A DNA stretch of 64,000 nucleotides from Meiothermus hypogaeus (lineage in GTDB: Bacteria; Deinococcota; Deinococci; Deinococcales; Thermaceae), in NCBI RefSeq assembly GCF_003574035.1, contig NZ_QWKY01000001.1, positions 62,001 through 126,000 of the forward strand. The letters are read 5' to 3'. The position numbers and the translations under genes were made by a program. This document shows positions 56,601 through 63,170 of the stretch, piece after piece. Each line of letters starts with the position of its first letter. Positions within the stretch are counted from its first letter, which is position 1. Below the pieces are notes generated by a model, which was not told the origin of the DNA, did no database searches, and saw only the letters and a list, made by a program, of their open reading frames with translations.

Positions 56601-56811
56601 CCTCGTTGGTGCCCGTGTAGCTGCTGTCCGGTAGATAGCGCTGAAGGGTTCCCCCAGATGTGGTGCAGACACCCGCTGTAGAAATGTTCGGAATCTCAAA
56701 ACTGGGGTTGACAATAATGCGGCTGGGAATTTGTGCTTGGGCGACTCCAGCTAGGGAAAAAATAGCCCCAACTGCCAATATGCTCAGACCTCGCAGCGTC
56801 TTGCCAATCAT
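47632..56811 (-). CDS. Giant secreted fibril-like protein (SdrD-B, DUF11, 11 CshA-type repeats)
   Basis: 3059 aa. Signal peptide (MIGKTLRGLSILAVGAIFSL, cleaved after AQA). Beta-rich N-domain (about 30-395), DUF11 (about 397-520), then four SdrD B-like units (near 534, 822, 1117, 1407: SISGTVYNDNNGNSSLDSGE type, Ca-binding acidic loops), three of them in a 290-aa super-repeat with a DUF11-like module (NFGFxxxxxDVIKSAG). Eleven CshA-type fibril repeats fill about 1520-2699, each about 107 aa (DDSATTPFNTPVTLNP, GKGTF, DGSVTFTPxPGFTGT, PYTIxDNxGQTSNPA). A final DUF11, an SdrD B-like unit and a short tail end the chain. No LPXTG, no own barrel; anchoring probably needs the coupled partner gene. 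Stop overlaps that gene's ATG. Confidence 0.85.
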   Translation of the reverse strand: MIGKTLRGLSILAVGAIFSLAGVAQAQIPSRIIVNPSFEIPNISTAGVCTTSGGTLQRYLPDSSYTGTNEANKVRGWRTTDDLYNSTGFNCPTFTLPYRPVEYFRTPQRGSAADGQQWAELNAENPRRLYQNVCLVAGESVPYTFSHRARFDAGIETARAAIYGADGVTLISAGADFTATSIDTWDNRSGVLTNTGPSGIYQYGFEARIGAGGTAGVIGSGRANEGNFLDNIRITLRPLADVNRFVNASGATLTSVGESAGTVFLEVIVNGTVTAPATITLTRSGAASTADFSIGTPNRGSASANANGDISLSIPAGEYDPNASTGSQIGAIRIPITITGDSLVEGGEPLTYAITAVSNPGAPAGTDLVTNINGQSAKCTTAVGSTTLTIQDEADLAIEKTGPASVNQGDSVTYSIKVWNRGPTSVASANFSDNVPATLTGVTWTCTASGSALCGASSGSGNNISVTTGALPVNTAASSPTSGSYLTFTVTGTAANAGSLPNTASIAPPVGVIDPTGGNNSSTTTAQVLPPPPSISGTVYNDNNGNSSLDSGEPRLANVLVELLSGSTVIATQSTDAAGNYTFTGIAPGTYTVRVSTTDPDLPPGSSLTTPNNLSVTVPSGSAVTGRNFGFRRSALDVIKSAGAAQQINATTYVVPYTIVVGNTGQLALPNVQVTENLSQTFPGSSSIAIVAGSLSATAGGGATCTLNNAFNGTSDTRLLSGSNTLNAGQSCTISFSVRVAYASAGAVPSVPQNNTAYGSSRTTGPNPGYTFPGGVPTPPTGAIATDASTNTTNPATPAGLPSTPGGDSPSATPVSLTPNPGSIQGTLYNDLNNNGSFDPTSDPRLPANIEVQLLDSGGNIIATTQTDADGNYTFASVSPGSYSVRVVSSDPQVPPGLAPSAPATGSAPVTVTAGTPSTQNFGFQKVAVDVIKSAGTPVQIDPTTYEVPYAVVVGNTGNVAAPNVQVSENLSRTFSAGSPAISLVGTPALTVTPSSGATCTANPGFNGTTVFGLLAGTDDLAPGQSCTISFRVRLVYPSTAAIPSAPQNNQVYATSLPGSGPNTGHTFPGGVPTPPPGSLATDTSSNTTHPASPSGLPSSPGGDTPGNTPVTFPNPGSISGTLYLDQNNNGSFDSGTDPRLPNVSVELVDNSGNVVATTQSDSSGNYTFTSVTPGSYTVRVVASDPDLGGATPSAPASGALSVTVSPGAASNNQNFGFSRTGLDVLKSAGPPTQVDARTFTVPYTVVAGNTGTLPLPNVQLTENLAQTYADNAPTITVVSGPTKTTGAAPCTINPAFNGTTDTRLLTGSDTFQGGQNCTLSFTVQVQYPDAASVPSTPQNNSVYGSSTPSGPNPGHSFPGGTPTPPPGATAADTSSNTTHPASPGALPGTPNGDTPSATPVSLVTNLGSISGTLYNDLNGNKSFDGTPADSRLGAGITVELVDGSGNVVASTTTDASGNYSFNAVPPGTYTLRVPTGAGNPALGTLQPVAPASAQITGVTIAPGTVSNNRNFGFNNPPVAANDSATTPFNTPVTFSAVGNDTDPDGFVDPSTLDLDPSTPGDQKTRAIPGQGTFTVDSSGNVTFTPEPTFSGTATIPYTLRDNTGNLSNQANLSVTVQPPQPPVAVNDDSSTLPNTPVTIDPKINDTTPNRGASIVPASVVFPASGQPAGSTRSPDGKTLTVPGEGTYTINPDGTVTFTPLLTFVGPATPVTYTFQDSTGQTSNPATISIDVSSPAALDDTATTPFNTPVTLDPKTNDLVASGRSLVPGSVVFPASGQPAGSTRSPDGKTLTVPGEGTYTIQPDGTVSFTPAPTFSGITTPVQYTITDNTGAVSNPASIRVTVGPPAVPVATPDTATTPFGTPVTLNPPANDTAGPGTTLVPGSIDLDPSTPGQQTTRTVPGQGRFDLNPTTGQVTFTPDPGFAGTVQIPYTIQDNLGQTSAPSTLTVNVTPPPAPVARDDAKAGDFNQPVVVPALLNDTASPGTTLVPGSIDLDPSTPGQETTRTIPGKGTFTLQPDGTVRFDPVPGFEGTAVVPYTIRDNLGQTSNPANIAVTIRPRPAPPMAVDDQASTPRGTPVTLNAAANDTANLPNVIDPGSIDLDPSTPGQQTSLNVPGRGTFEARPDGTVIFTPEPGFVGVVTIPYTINDQDNDPNTAPQTSNRANLTVTVSELPAAVDDRAQTPVNTPVNVPVAANDVTNPGQTIVPSTIDLDPDTPGQQTTRTVPGQGTFALQPDGSVRFTPEPGFVGTATTPYTVQDSAGVRTNPANLIITVTPPPPTAADDQARTPFRTPVTLYPSTNDTPGAGGQLVPSTVDLDPSTPGQQTERVVPGKGRFVLLPATNLSNESVQFIPEEGFTGTVSIPYTIRDNFGQTSSPASLTVTVDPPTAPIANNDLASTKRDTPVTLTPAANDTPGLGTVLDPRTIDLDPSTPGQQTRFEVPGQGVFELQPDGNVLFTPAPGFTGTVQAPYTIQDQSGQTSNSARLVVTVNPLPAASNDSANTPFNTPVTLNPLNNDTPSDGATLDPSTLDLDPLTPGVQESFTVSGKGTFSRNPDGSVTFTPAPGFTGTVTIPYTVQDTSGSTTNTANIAITVRAPAVPVARDDSATTPYNTPVTLNPIANDTPGAGATLDPSTLDLDPATPGVQNQVIVPGKGTFVRNPDGSVTFTPVEGFTGTVEVPYTIRDNAGQESNPATIRVEVRGPNLVLEKTAVQGVARIGGSLEYILKATNQGSGASMRQVTLSDLLPVGLEYRPGSSSLNGAAFPDPQITNEGGRQRLVWVVGELAPGQSASLRFATTVTAAAPTSGQLVNAAEASALVGSSLNPVRVNSNVATATVRIEAGVFSDKGTILGRVYFDKNNDNNYTAGVDEPLQGVRVYLSDGRYAVTDEQGRYSLTEVLSGLNTLRVDRLTVPYVPKAVPDDRGLRGTRQVRVEGGGLYTEDFLFENPSSQTAVTRSTRLTVNGQRLEKTLTQVSSNTYTVTLTLTLNKAVNNVRISDPLPAGGSRGAITAPNLQPSVQGSEIRLGNVQPGTYTLTYTLSGNIPIDRLITDPDLLWEEVR

Positions 56812-56931
56812 CTACCCCTCCTCACAGCGCCCGGGCTGTCCAGCCAATACACTGGGCTGTAGGCTTTCATCGCGACTCGATGAGAAGGTGTTAATTTGCT
56901 CTAGGTTCTTAACGTGAGTGTTGATCACCAC
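56812..56931 (-). CDS. Candidate 39-aa leader ORF before the giant fibril gene
   Basis: GTG GTG codons (56931 and 56928) follow GGAGG by four and seven bases. The frame encodes VVINTHVKNLEQINTFSSSR and 19 more residues and stops with TAG directly before the giant gene's ATG, whose own SD (GAGGAGG) lies inside it. It could couple translation or sense something. The first residues happen to resemble flagellin N-termini; I see no other sign of a flagellin. Small size limits confidence. Confidence 0.35.
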   Translation of the reverse strand: MVINTHVKNLEQINTFSSSRDESLQPSVLAGQPGRCEEG

Positions 56932-57044
56932 GATACCTCCTGGGATTAGGGCTTCCACCAAACAAAAAAACACAGGCGCTCCTCGACTTTCTTGAGAGCG
57001 CATTGCGAACTGGCCACCCCGTTCAGTGACGCAAATGCAGCTTA

Positions 57045-57073
57045 ATTAATCGTTATTAATCAAGCCTTGTCAA
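57045..57073 (-). promoter_or_regulatory. Promoter of the giant surface-protein operon
   Basis: On the minus strand a perfect TTGACA (57068-57073) is followed by a 17-bp spacer and ATTAAT (57045-57050, four of six to consensus). It would start transcription near 57038, about 100 nt before the leader ORF. Confidence 0.6.
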
Positions 57074-57189
57074 ACTTACCATAGGGCATTGGCGGCCAGT
57101 TGTGACAAGTAAACATCGACTTACACAGCATTTACACAACTTATGGTGACCTAAACGTCCTCCATTGGTTTTCTGCTCGAGCATTAACT

Positions 57190-57217
57190 GAAAAATTTCG
57201 CCTGGAACAAATTTTTC
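57190..57217. repeat. AT-rich inverted repeat after the VWA gene
   Basis: GAAAAATTT (57190-57198) and AAATTTTTC (57209-57217), exact 9-bp arms, 10-nt loop, 75-102 bp past the end of the VWA gene. It may end that transcript. The rest of 56941-57291 shows only the promoter at 57045-57073. Confidence 0.4.
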
Positions 57218-57291
57218 TATAGTCATGCCGGACGCCACGAACGAAGGCTACGCGACTGTGTTGCTCAAGCTCGCTTTGACCCAAATCACCC

Positions 57292-59100
57292 CTAGAAATA
57301 CTTGGAAAAACGCTCGAGCACCGGCCCCAGGCCATTTTCGTCGCTGCGTACCACCACCCCGCCCGTTCCCTCAGCCACCAGACGCAAAGCCTCCCAGTCG
57401 GCTTCACCGATGCCGACGCTAAAAACGTGCACGGTGTTCTGAGGGGTAAAGGCCAGACCCGAGGCTACGATATTTCGCAGTTGAGCACTCTCGGGGAACT
57501 CGAGCCGAACCTCCCGCTCCTGGCGGTCGGTCAGCTTGAGCAGGCCGGAAATGCCCACAGAACCGGTATTGGCGATGCCATCGGAAAGCAGCACCACCCC
57601 CCGGATGGCCTCCCTCGAGACCCCTTCGTAGCTATCGGCCAGTTCCAAGCCCCGCTTGATGGCTTCGTACATAGCAGTGTTGCCCCTGGCCGTGAGGGAA
57701 TCTATGGCCTCCACAATGGCAAACCGGGTCTTGTTCAGCGGACCAATAGGAACCCGCACCTGCACGCTGCTGGCAAAGGTAACCAGCCCCACATGGGTGC
57801 CGGGCGCCGCTCGATCCAGAAAACGTTTGGCGCCTTCTTTGGCCTGTTGAATGCGCTCACCCGACATCGAGCCTGACGTATCCAGCACCAGGACGGCCAC
57901 GCCGGGCTTCTTAACGTCCTCCCAGCTGTTCTGAATAGCCCTGGCCACCTCGGGATTCAGCCTTCCGAGCAGCTTTTTAGGCTCGTTGGGGTTGATACCG
58001 AGGGCGGCGCCCAGCGCATCGGCAAAAGGCAGGTTCGAACCCGGGCGGAACCCCCAGGCCACAAACTGCTTCTGCACCGGCTCACTCAGGAGATATTCCT
58101 TGACCACCTGGGCCGCAGCCCGCTGTTGTGGCGTGACCCATTCGGCGTTTGGAACAGCAAAAGGATTGTCGTGCCAGACCGTACCCTCTTTGGGGTAGAG
58201 CGCCACTACTTCGTAGCCAGCTTCGGTGATGGGCCGCTGTACCACCTGGCCGCCCGGCACACTCTCGGCGTTTACCCGCCCCTGATAAAGCCAGGGCAGG
58301 TTGTACTCCTCCAGTGGGGCAAAATGTACAAAGCGTGGCCCCTGGAAGATCTTGGTCTGGAGCTTGAGGGTTTCGGGATAATAATGGTCTACCGTGGCCT
58401 GGAAGCGCCGCACATAGTTTTGTGTCTTGGCCGAGCGCACGTCTTCCAGGGTGAGGCTCGACCCCGACTTTCCGGCGGCTGCCTGGTACAAAAGTTGCAA
58501 GGTTGAACGGGCCGTGGAGCTTACCGCCGGGTCGGTAAAGGCTACCCTGGGCTTGCGTCCCCACTCGGCTTTTGCCGCAGGGCAGGTGGCCCAGCCTTGT
58601 GAGCTTTCCTTGAGAGCGATGATGTCCGACCAGCCGATGGGTTTGGCCGGCCAGCCCAGGCACTCCGCCATCTCGCGAAAGGTAAAGATCACTACCGGCG
58701 TGCGCACAATGGCGGTCATCTCGGCGAAGTTGAAGACCTCGCGGCCCGCATCCAGGTTCACCTGGGCCAGCCAATCCGAAGTGGAGGGCGAGACCACCGT
58801 GGGTGCGCCAGCGGTGCGCTCCGGGAAGGCCACCCCCTGGTTGAGTTTGCGCACCAGGTGGGTGTACATCTCACCAGAGTTGACCGTGACGCTTTTGGCC
58901 TGCACGGTGTAGCGGCGAGAACCAATCAACACGGTTTTACCCTGCTTGTTGAATTCCTCCAGGGCTGGCTTGAGCACATTCTGCTTCTCGCCCGAAGTCC
59001 AGATCAGGACTTCTACAGTCTGGGTGGGGTAAAAGAGGAAGAAAAAAGCCAACGCGCCGATAAACCCCACCGCTACCAGGACCTGCACCAGGTTTCGCAC
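57292..59100 (-). CDS. Substrate-binding plus VWA domain membrane protein
   Basis: About 602 aa. One N-terminal membrane helix (VQVLVAVGFIGALAFFFLFY), then a periplasmic-binding-protein domain (about 30-390: VLIWTSGEKQNVLKPALEEF, NLPWLYQGRVNAESVPGG), then a von Willebrand A domain with an intact MIDAS (VLVLDTSGSMSGERI, TARGNTAMYEAI, LLSDGIAN). This binding-protein/VWA fusion is a known but uncharacterised bacterial type. The long upstream frame from 59250 overlaps the divergent gene; the GTG at 59098-59100 begins at the membrane helix. A TACACT box 7 nt before that GTG suggests a leaderless message. Confidence 0.8.
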   Translation of the reverse strand: MRNLVQVLVAVGFIGALAFFFLFYPTQTVEVLIWTSGEKQNVLKPALEEFNKQGKTVLIGSRRYTVQAKSVTVNSGEMYTHLVRKLNQGVAFPERTAGAPTVVSPSTSDWLAQVNLDAGREVFNFAEMTAIVRTPVVIFTFREMAECLGWPAKPIGWSDIIALKESSQGWATCPAAKAEWGRKPRVAFTDPAVSSTARSTLQLLYQAAAGKSGSSLTLEDVRSAKTQNYVRRFQATVDHYYPETLKLQTKIFQGPRFVHFAPLEEYNLPWLYQGRVNAESVPGGQVVQRPITEAGYEVVALYPKEGTVWHDNPFAVPNAEWVTPQQRAAAQVVKEYLLSEPVQKQFVAWGFRPGSNLPFADALGAALGINPNEPKKLLGRLNPEVARAIQNSWEDVKKPGVAVLVLDTSGSMSGERIQQAKEGAKRFLDRAAPGTHVGLVTFASSVQVRVPIGPLNKTRFAIVEAIDSLTARGNTAMYEAIKRGLELADSYEGVSREAIRGVVLLSDGIANTGSVGISGLLKLTDRQEREVRLEFPESAQLRNIVASGLAFTPQNTVHVFSVGIGEADWEALRLVAEGTGGVVVRSDENGLGPVLERFSKYF

Positions 59101-59107
59101 GTCTACC

Positions 59108-59113
59108 AGTGTA
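59108..59113 (-). promoter_or_regulatory. -10 box of a leaderless start, VWA gene
   Basis: TACACT on the minus strand ends 7 bases before the GTG, the spacing expected when the start codon is the first transcribed codon. No SD precedes the GTG. Leaderless genes with this TANNNT spacing are common in Deinococcus-Thermus; no -35 is evident. Confidence 0.45.
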
Positions 59114-59243
59114 GGGCAAGTCCGGGGTGTGGTGAGGGTTACGCGCTGCCTCGAGCCCGTTCGGACCGGGGTCTGTCCCGACAGGGCCGCGCGGGTGGAG
59201 GTGCCCTGATGGGGCTGGTGCGCTAGACGGGGGTTGAGATACC

Positions 59244-61157
59244 ATGTCAAGCAAGATGAAATGGGTTGCTATCCTGCTCCTGCTGGGAATTGCCCAGGCC
59301 CAGGGCCCGGGCTTCAGCATCCGCCTGAGCCCCAGCACCCTGACCCTTCCGCCGGGCGGCGACACCGCCTTCACCCTGACCCTGGAGCCCCGGGGCGGGT
59401 TTACCGGTGCGGTAACCCTGCGGCTGGTGGGCGCCCCGGCGGGGGTGGGCTTCGCCGTTACCCGCCTGCAGGTGGCCAGCAGTAGCCCCATCACCCAGGG
59501 GCTTGTGCTGGGGGTAGATACCGGGGTGGCCCCGGGCACCTACAACCTCACCCTCCAGGCCGAAAGCGACGGCCAGGTGCAGACCACCGCGCTCACCCTG
59601 CGGGTGGCCCTTCCTACGGGAACGCTGCTCTGGACAAGGCAGTTTGGGACCGACCGCTTAGACAAAGCCTCTGCCCTGGCGGTGGACAGCCAGGGGAACG
59701 TCCTGGTGGCGGGGGAGGTCGTGAACGCCCTGCCCGGCCAGGCCCCTCTGGGCCGTACGGACGCCTTCCTGCGCAAGTACGACCCGAACGGCAACCCCAT
59801 CTGGACAAGGCAGTTCGGCACCGGCGGCTTTGACGAAGCCAATGCCCTGGCAGTGGACGGCCAGGGGAACGTCCTGGTGGCGGGGCAGGTCGAGGGCGCC
59901 CTGCCCGGCCAGATCCATCTGGGCAATTCCGACGCCTTCCTGCGCAAGTACGACCCGAACGGCAACCCCATATGGACAAGGCAGTTCGGCACCAGCGGCG
60001 ATGAAGCAGCCTCTGCCCTGGCGGTGGACGGCCAGGGGAACGTCCTGGTGGCGGGGTGGGTCACTGGCGCCCTGCCCGGCCAGACCCATCTAGGAAAAAG
60101 TGACGCCTTCCTGCGCAAGTACGACCCGAACGGCAACCCCATCTGGACAAGGCAGTTTGGCACCGATAGCGCAGAGACAGTCTCTGCCCTGGCGGTGGAC
60201 GGCCAGGGGAACGTCCTGGTGGCGGGGGATGTCGCGGGCGCCCTGCCCGGCCAGACCCATCTGGGCTTTTTCGACGCCTTCCTGCGCAAGTACGACCCGA
60301 ACGGCAACCCCATCTGGACAAGGCAGTTTGGCACCGGCGACCGCGACGAAGCCAATGCCCTGGCAGTGGACGGCCAGGGGAACGTCCTGGTGGCGGGGTG
60401 GGTCGCGGGCGCCCTGCCCGGCCAGACCCATCTGGGCGTTACGGACGCCTTCCTGCGCAAGTACGACCCGAACGGCAACCCCATCTGGACAAGGCAGTTT
60501 GGCACCGATAGCGCAGAGACAGTCTCTGCCCTGGCGGTGGACGGCCAGGGGAACGTCCTGGTGGCGGGGGATGTCGCGGGCGCCCTGCCCGGCCAGACCC
60601 ATCTGGGCTTTTTCGACGCCTTCCTGCGCAAGTACGACCCGAACGGCAACCCCATCTGGACAAGGCAGTTTGGCACCGGCGACCGCGACGAAGCCAATGC
60701 CCTGGCAGTGGACGGCCAGGGGAACGTCCTGGTGGCGGGGTGGGTCGCGGGCGCCCTGCCCGGCCAGACCCATCTGGGCGTTACGGACGCCTTCCTGCGC
60801 AAGTACGACCCGAACGGCAACCCCATCTGGACAAGGCAGTTTGGCACCGATAGCGCAGAGACAGTCTCTGCCCTGGCGGTGGACGGCCAGGGGAACGTCC
60901 TGGTGGCGGGGGATGTCGCGGGCGCCCTGCCCGGCCAGACCTATCTGGGCGATTCCGACGCCTTCCTGCGCAAGTACGACCCGAACGGCAACCCCATCTG
61001 GACAAGGCAGTTCGGCACCAGCGACTTTGACGAAGCCAATGCCCTGGCAGTGGACGGCCAGGGGAACGTCCTGGTGGCGGGGCGGGTCGGGGGCGCCCTG
61101 CCCGGCCAGGCCCATCTGGGCAGTACGGACGCCTTCCTACGCAAGTACAGCCCTTGA
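59244..61157 (+). CDS. Secreted SBBP-repeat beta-propeller protein
   Basis: 637 aa. Signal peptide (MKWVAILLLLGIAQA after MSSK). Residues about 22-125 are an Ig-like domain (SIRLSPSTLTLPPGGDTAF, TYNLTLQAES). The rest is nine SBBP units of 57 aa, each with WTRQFGT, ALAVDGQGNVLVAG, ALPGQ, DAFLRKYDPNGNPI, the form of a beta-propeller. The last unit ends at RKYSP, so the sheet may close without a further domain. The unit is 171 bp; units 4 to 8 come from a 342-bp duplication. Divergent from the VWA gene. Confidence 0.9.
   Translation: MSSKMKWVAILLLLGIAQAQGPGFSIRLSPSTLTLPPGGDTAFTLTLEPRGGFTGAVTLRLVGAPAGVGFAVTRLQVASSSPITQGLVLGVDTGVAPGTYNLTLQAESDGQVQTTALTLRVALPTGTLLWTRQFGTDRLDKASALAVDSQGNVLVAGEVVNALPGQAPLGRTDAFLRKYDPNGNPIWTRQFGTGGFDEANALAVDGQGNVLVAGQVEGALPGQIHLGNSDAFLRKYDPNGNPIWTRQFGTSGDEAASALAVDGQGNVLVAGWVTGALPGQTHLGKSDAFLRKYDPNGNPIWTRQFGTDSAETVSALAVDGQGNVLVAGDVAGALPGQTHLGFFDAFLRKYDPNGNPIWTRQFGTGDRDEANALAVDGQGNVLVAGWVAGALPGQTHLGVTDAFLRKYDPNGNPIWTRQFGTDSAETVSALAVDGQGNVLVAGDVAGALPGQTHLGFFDAFLRKYDPNGNPIWTRQFGTGDRDEANALAVDGQGNVLVAGWVAGALPGQTHLGVTDAFLRKYDPNGNPIWTRQFGTDSAETVSALAVDGQGNVLVAGDVAGALPGQTYLGDSDAFLRKYDPNGNPIWTRQFGTSDFDEANALAVDGQGNVLVAGRVGGALPGQAHLGSTDAFLRKYSP
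59631..61157 (+). repeat. 171-bp tandem repeat inside the SBBP gene, 9 copies
   Basis: TGGACAAGGCAGTT recurs at 59631, 59802, 59973, 60144, 60315, 60486, 60657, 60828 and 60999, exactly 171 bp apart. Units 4 and 6, and units 5 and 7, are identical or nearly so, and unit 8 is like 4 and 6 until its last third: a 342-bp block repeated. Confidence 0.95.
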
Positions 61158-61254
61158 GGGCGGGCGCGGTCGGGCCTGCTCTGGGCAGCCTCGGGGGGCC
61201 TCTCGGTGGTGCAGGGAAGGAGCTGGTAGGGGCGAGGTTTCCTGGCCAGGTGGA

Positions 61255-62247
61255 CTAGGGGTCTTGAAACTCCCCCTTGACCCCTTCCAGCACCACCACA
61301 TCGCTGGTATCCAGGTTATAAAGCACCCGGGTTCCCTCTACAAAGCCGTCTTTGTTCTGGCTGCGCACGGGTTTTTCCTTGCTGCCGAACAGGTAGGCTA
61401 CCTTGTCTTTCTCGCGCACCACAGCGCTTTCGGCGGTGGAGGTGCGGCCATCCTGCACCAGCTTGATGGAGCCAAACAGGTGCAAGATTTCATCGTCTAC
61501 GTTGTACACCATGCGTTCGGCACTACCTTGCAGGGGCTTTTCTCCGGTGCGCTCGAGTTCGATGGGCCCGGTCACTCGCGCATTGCCGCTCTCGTTGTCG
61601 TAGTCGAGGCGGCTGCCCCAGGCCTTGCTCTTGCCCTGCTGAACCTCTACCGCCCTGGGGGCGGGTTTAAGCTCGAGCTCGAGGCGGTCCTCTTCTTCGA
61701 TGTACCGGGCGGTGCCCCCGGTCATGAAGACGTAGTCGTTGACCTCGCGCACTTGTTCCACACGGGCAATAGCCCCAAAAGCCCGGGCATCTTCGCCAAA
61801 GGTAATTTGCACCCGAAAAGGCGGGGGGTCGGCAAAAAGCGAGCGGCTCAGGGAGGGGCCTTCACGCTTGGCTCCAACCTGAACGTCGAAAGCCTTTAGG
61901 CTTCCGTCGTTTTGCTCGGCGGCCTCGAGGCGCACCTGCTGCCCTACCTTCAGGTCGCTAAACTGCACCGCTTTTCCTTCGTGCCAGAAGCGGGTCAGCT
62001 TATCGGTCGTAAAAACCTGCTCGCCTACCCGCAGGCTCTTCTTTTCGGCATCCAGCGCAGCAATAACCCCTCCATACAGGTCGCGCAACTCGATGATGGC
62101 CGGAGGGTTGTCGGGCCCGGTCTTGACCACCACAATCTTCTTACCGCGCCGTTCAATTTCGGCGGTGGTTTGAAAGGCCGGCTCGGGGTCTTGCTGGGCC
62201 AGAGCTATCAGCAGCAACAGTCCTGATAGCAGCCAGGGCCAGCGCAT
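61255..62247 (-). CDS. OstA/LptA-like secreted protein 2
   Basis: 330 aa. Signal peptide (ending LLLLIALAQ). The C-terminal half follows the OstA_N/LptA beta-jellyroll repeat style: DYVFMTGGTARYIEEEDRLE, SRLDYDNESGNARVTGPIE, AERMVYNVDDEILHLFGSIK, RVLYNLDTSDVVVLEG. The N-terminal half is a separate domain (IIELRDLYGGVIAALDAEKK). LptA proteins bridge lipid transport across the periplasm; in Thermales, which have no classical LPS, the cargo is unknown. Eight bp after the next gene upstream. Confidence 0.75.
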   Translation of the reverse strand: MRWPWLLSGLLLLIALAQQDPEPAFQTTAEIERRGKKIVVVKTGPDNPPAIIELRDLYGGVIAALDAEKKSLRVGEQVFTTDKLTRFWHEGKAVQFSDLKVGQQVRLEAAEQNDGSLKAFDVQVGAKREGPSLSRSLFADPPPFRVQITFGEDARAFGAIARVEQVREVNDYVFMTGGTARYIEEEDRLELELKPAPRAVEVQQGKSKAWGSRLDYDNESGNARVTGPIELERTGEKPLQGSAERMVYNVDDEILHLFGSIKLVQDGRTSTAESAVVREKDKVAYLFGSKEKPVRSQNKDGFVEGTRVLYNLDTSDVVVLEGVKGEFQDP

Positions 62248-62255
62248 GGTTCTTA

Positions 62256-63170
62256 TTATTGCTCGCTTAGCTTGCGAAAGTCGTTCACGGGAAGCCGGGG
62301 TGCCTGGGCCAGCACCCGCACCTGGGAGCGGTTGACGTTGTGCAGAAGCGAGTTGCCCGATAGGGTGGCTTTTTCCTTCGCATTGACGCTGCGGGCCGGC
62401 ACGTTCTGGTTGCCCACCCGACCGGCCACAATGGTGGCCTCGCCGGTGTTGTCGTTGTAGACCAGGCTGGCCCCGGTGGTGGTGATGTCGCCATCGACCA
62501 GGGTAACCCCGCCGGTGGCCAGCAAGCGTTTTTCGTCGGTCAAGCTGCGGATTTCCTTAGCCCGAATCACCAGGTCACCCTTGCCTTCGCGCTTGCGCAG
62601 CAGCACCACCTCCCTGGCATCGTTGAAGACGGCCAGCCCGCGGTCTTCCTCGTAATACACTCCTTCCGAGCGCCCCTCCTGGCGGCCGTTCTTGAGAATC
62701 ACGCCGCCCTCGCTAGTAGAGATGTTGGTGTCCACCTCGAAGGTCATGCGGGGGGCGGTGACTTCCACCGGGTCGCTGTTTTTGTCCCTGGGTTCCTGGC
62801 GCATGCGAGCGTTACCGTCCAGGGTACCGCGTCCGCTGGATTCGCGGTAGACCAGCTTGGGCCCGCTGGCCGTCATGCGGTCGCGCTTGACCACCACACT
62901 CCCCTCAAAGGAGGCCACCCGCTCCCCCTCTGCCTCTTGCATGGTTTTGCCCTGGGGCGCCTCTAACGTAGCACGGGTAGCGTTGATTTCCAGGTCTTTT
63001 ACCTTCCCTATCACCCCTCCGGGCTTGCCCGCCTCGTAGACCCAGGGGCCGTTGCGCAGGTTGCCCGAGCGCTGCCCACCAGGAGCCTCTATGGTTATGA
63101 TGCGCTGTTCTTTACTCTGGGCCAGTACAGCCAAAGTAAGGAGAAAAAGAAGCCATGCCAGACGTTTCAT
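62256..63170 (-). CDS. OstA/LptA-like secreted protein 1
   Basis: 304 aa. Signal peptide MKRLAWLLFLLTLAVLA. Repeated OstA_N strands: ASFEGSVVVKRDRMTASGPK, GTLDGNARMRQEP, GGVILKNGRQEGRSEGVYY, LLATGGVTLVDGDITTTGAS, TGEATIVAGRVGNQ. The strand-turn pattern of about 20 residues extends over most of the protein. Start ATG overlaps the stop of the LptC-like gene (ATGA), so they are translated as a coupled set. Confidence 0.8.
   Translation of the reverse strand: MKRLAWLLFLLTLAVLAQSKEQRIITIEAPGGQRSGNLRNGPWVYEAGKPGGVIGKVKDLEINATRATLEAPQGKTMQEAEGERVASFEGSVVVKRDRMTASGPKLVYRESSGRGTLDGNARMRQEPRDKNSDPVEVTAPRMTFEVDTNISTSEGGVILKNGRQEGRSEGVYYEEDRGLAVFNDAREVVLLRKREGKGDLVIRAKEIRSLTDEKRLLATGGVTLVDGDITTTGASLVYNDNTGEATIVAGRVGNQNVPARSVNAKEKATLSGNSLLHNVNRSQVRVLAQAPRLPVNDFRKLSEQ

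Noticed and set aside
56860-56931. Flagellin-like N-terminus VVINTHVKNLEQIN
   Set aside because: Only about ten residues resemble flagellin, the frame is 39 codons and no flagellar genes are near; likely chance.
60100-61899. 599-aa open frame overlapping the SBBP gene
   Set aside because: It is a frame-shifted reading of the 171-bp repeats that runs into antisense of the LptA-like gene.
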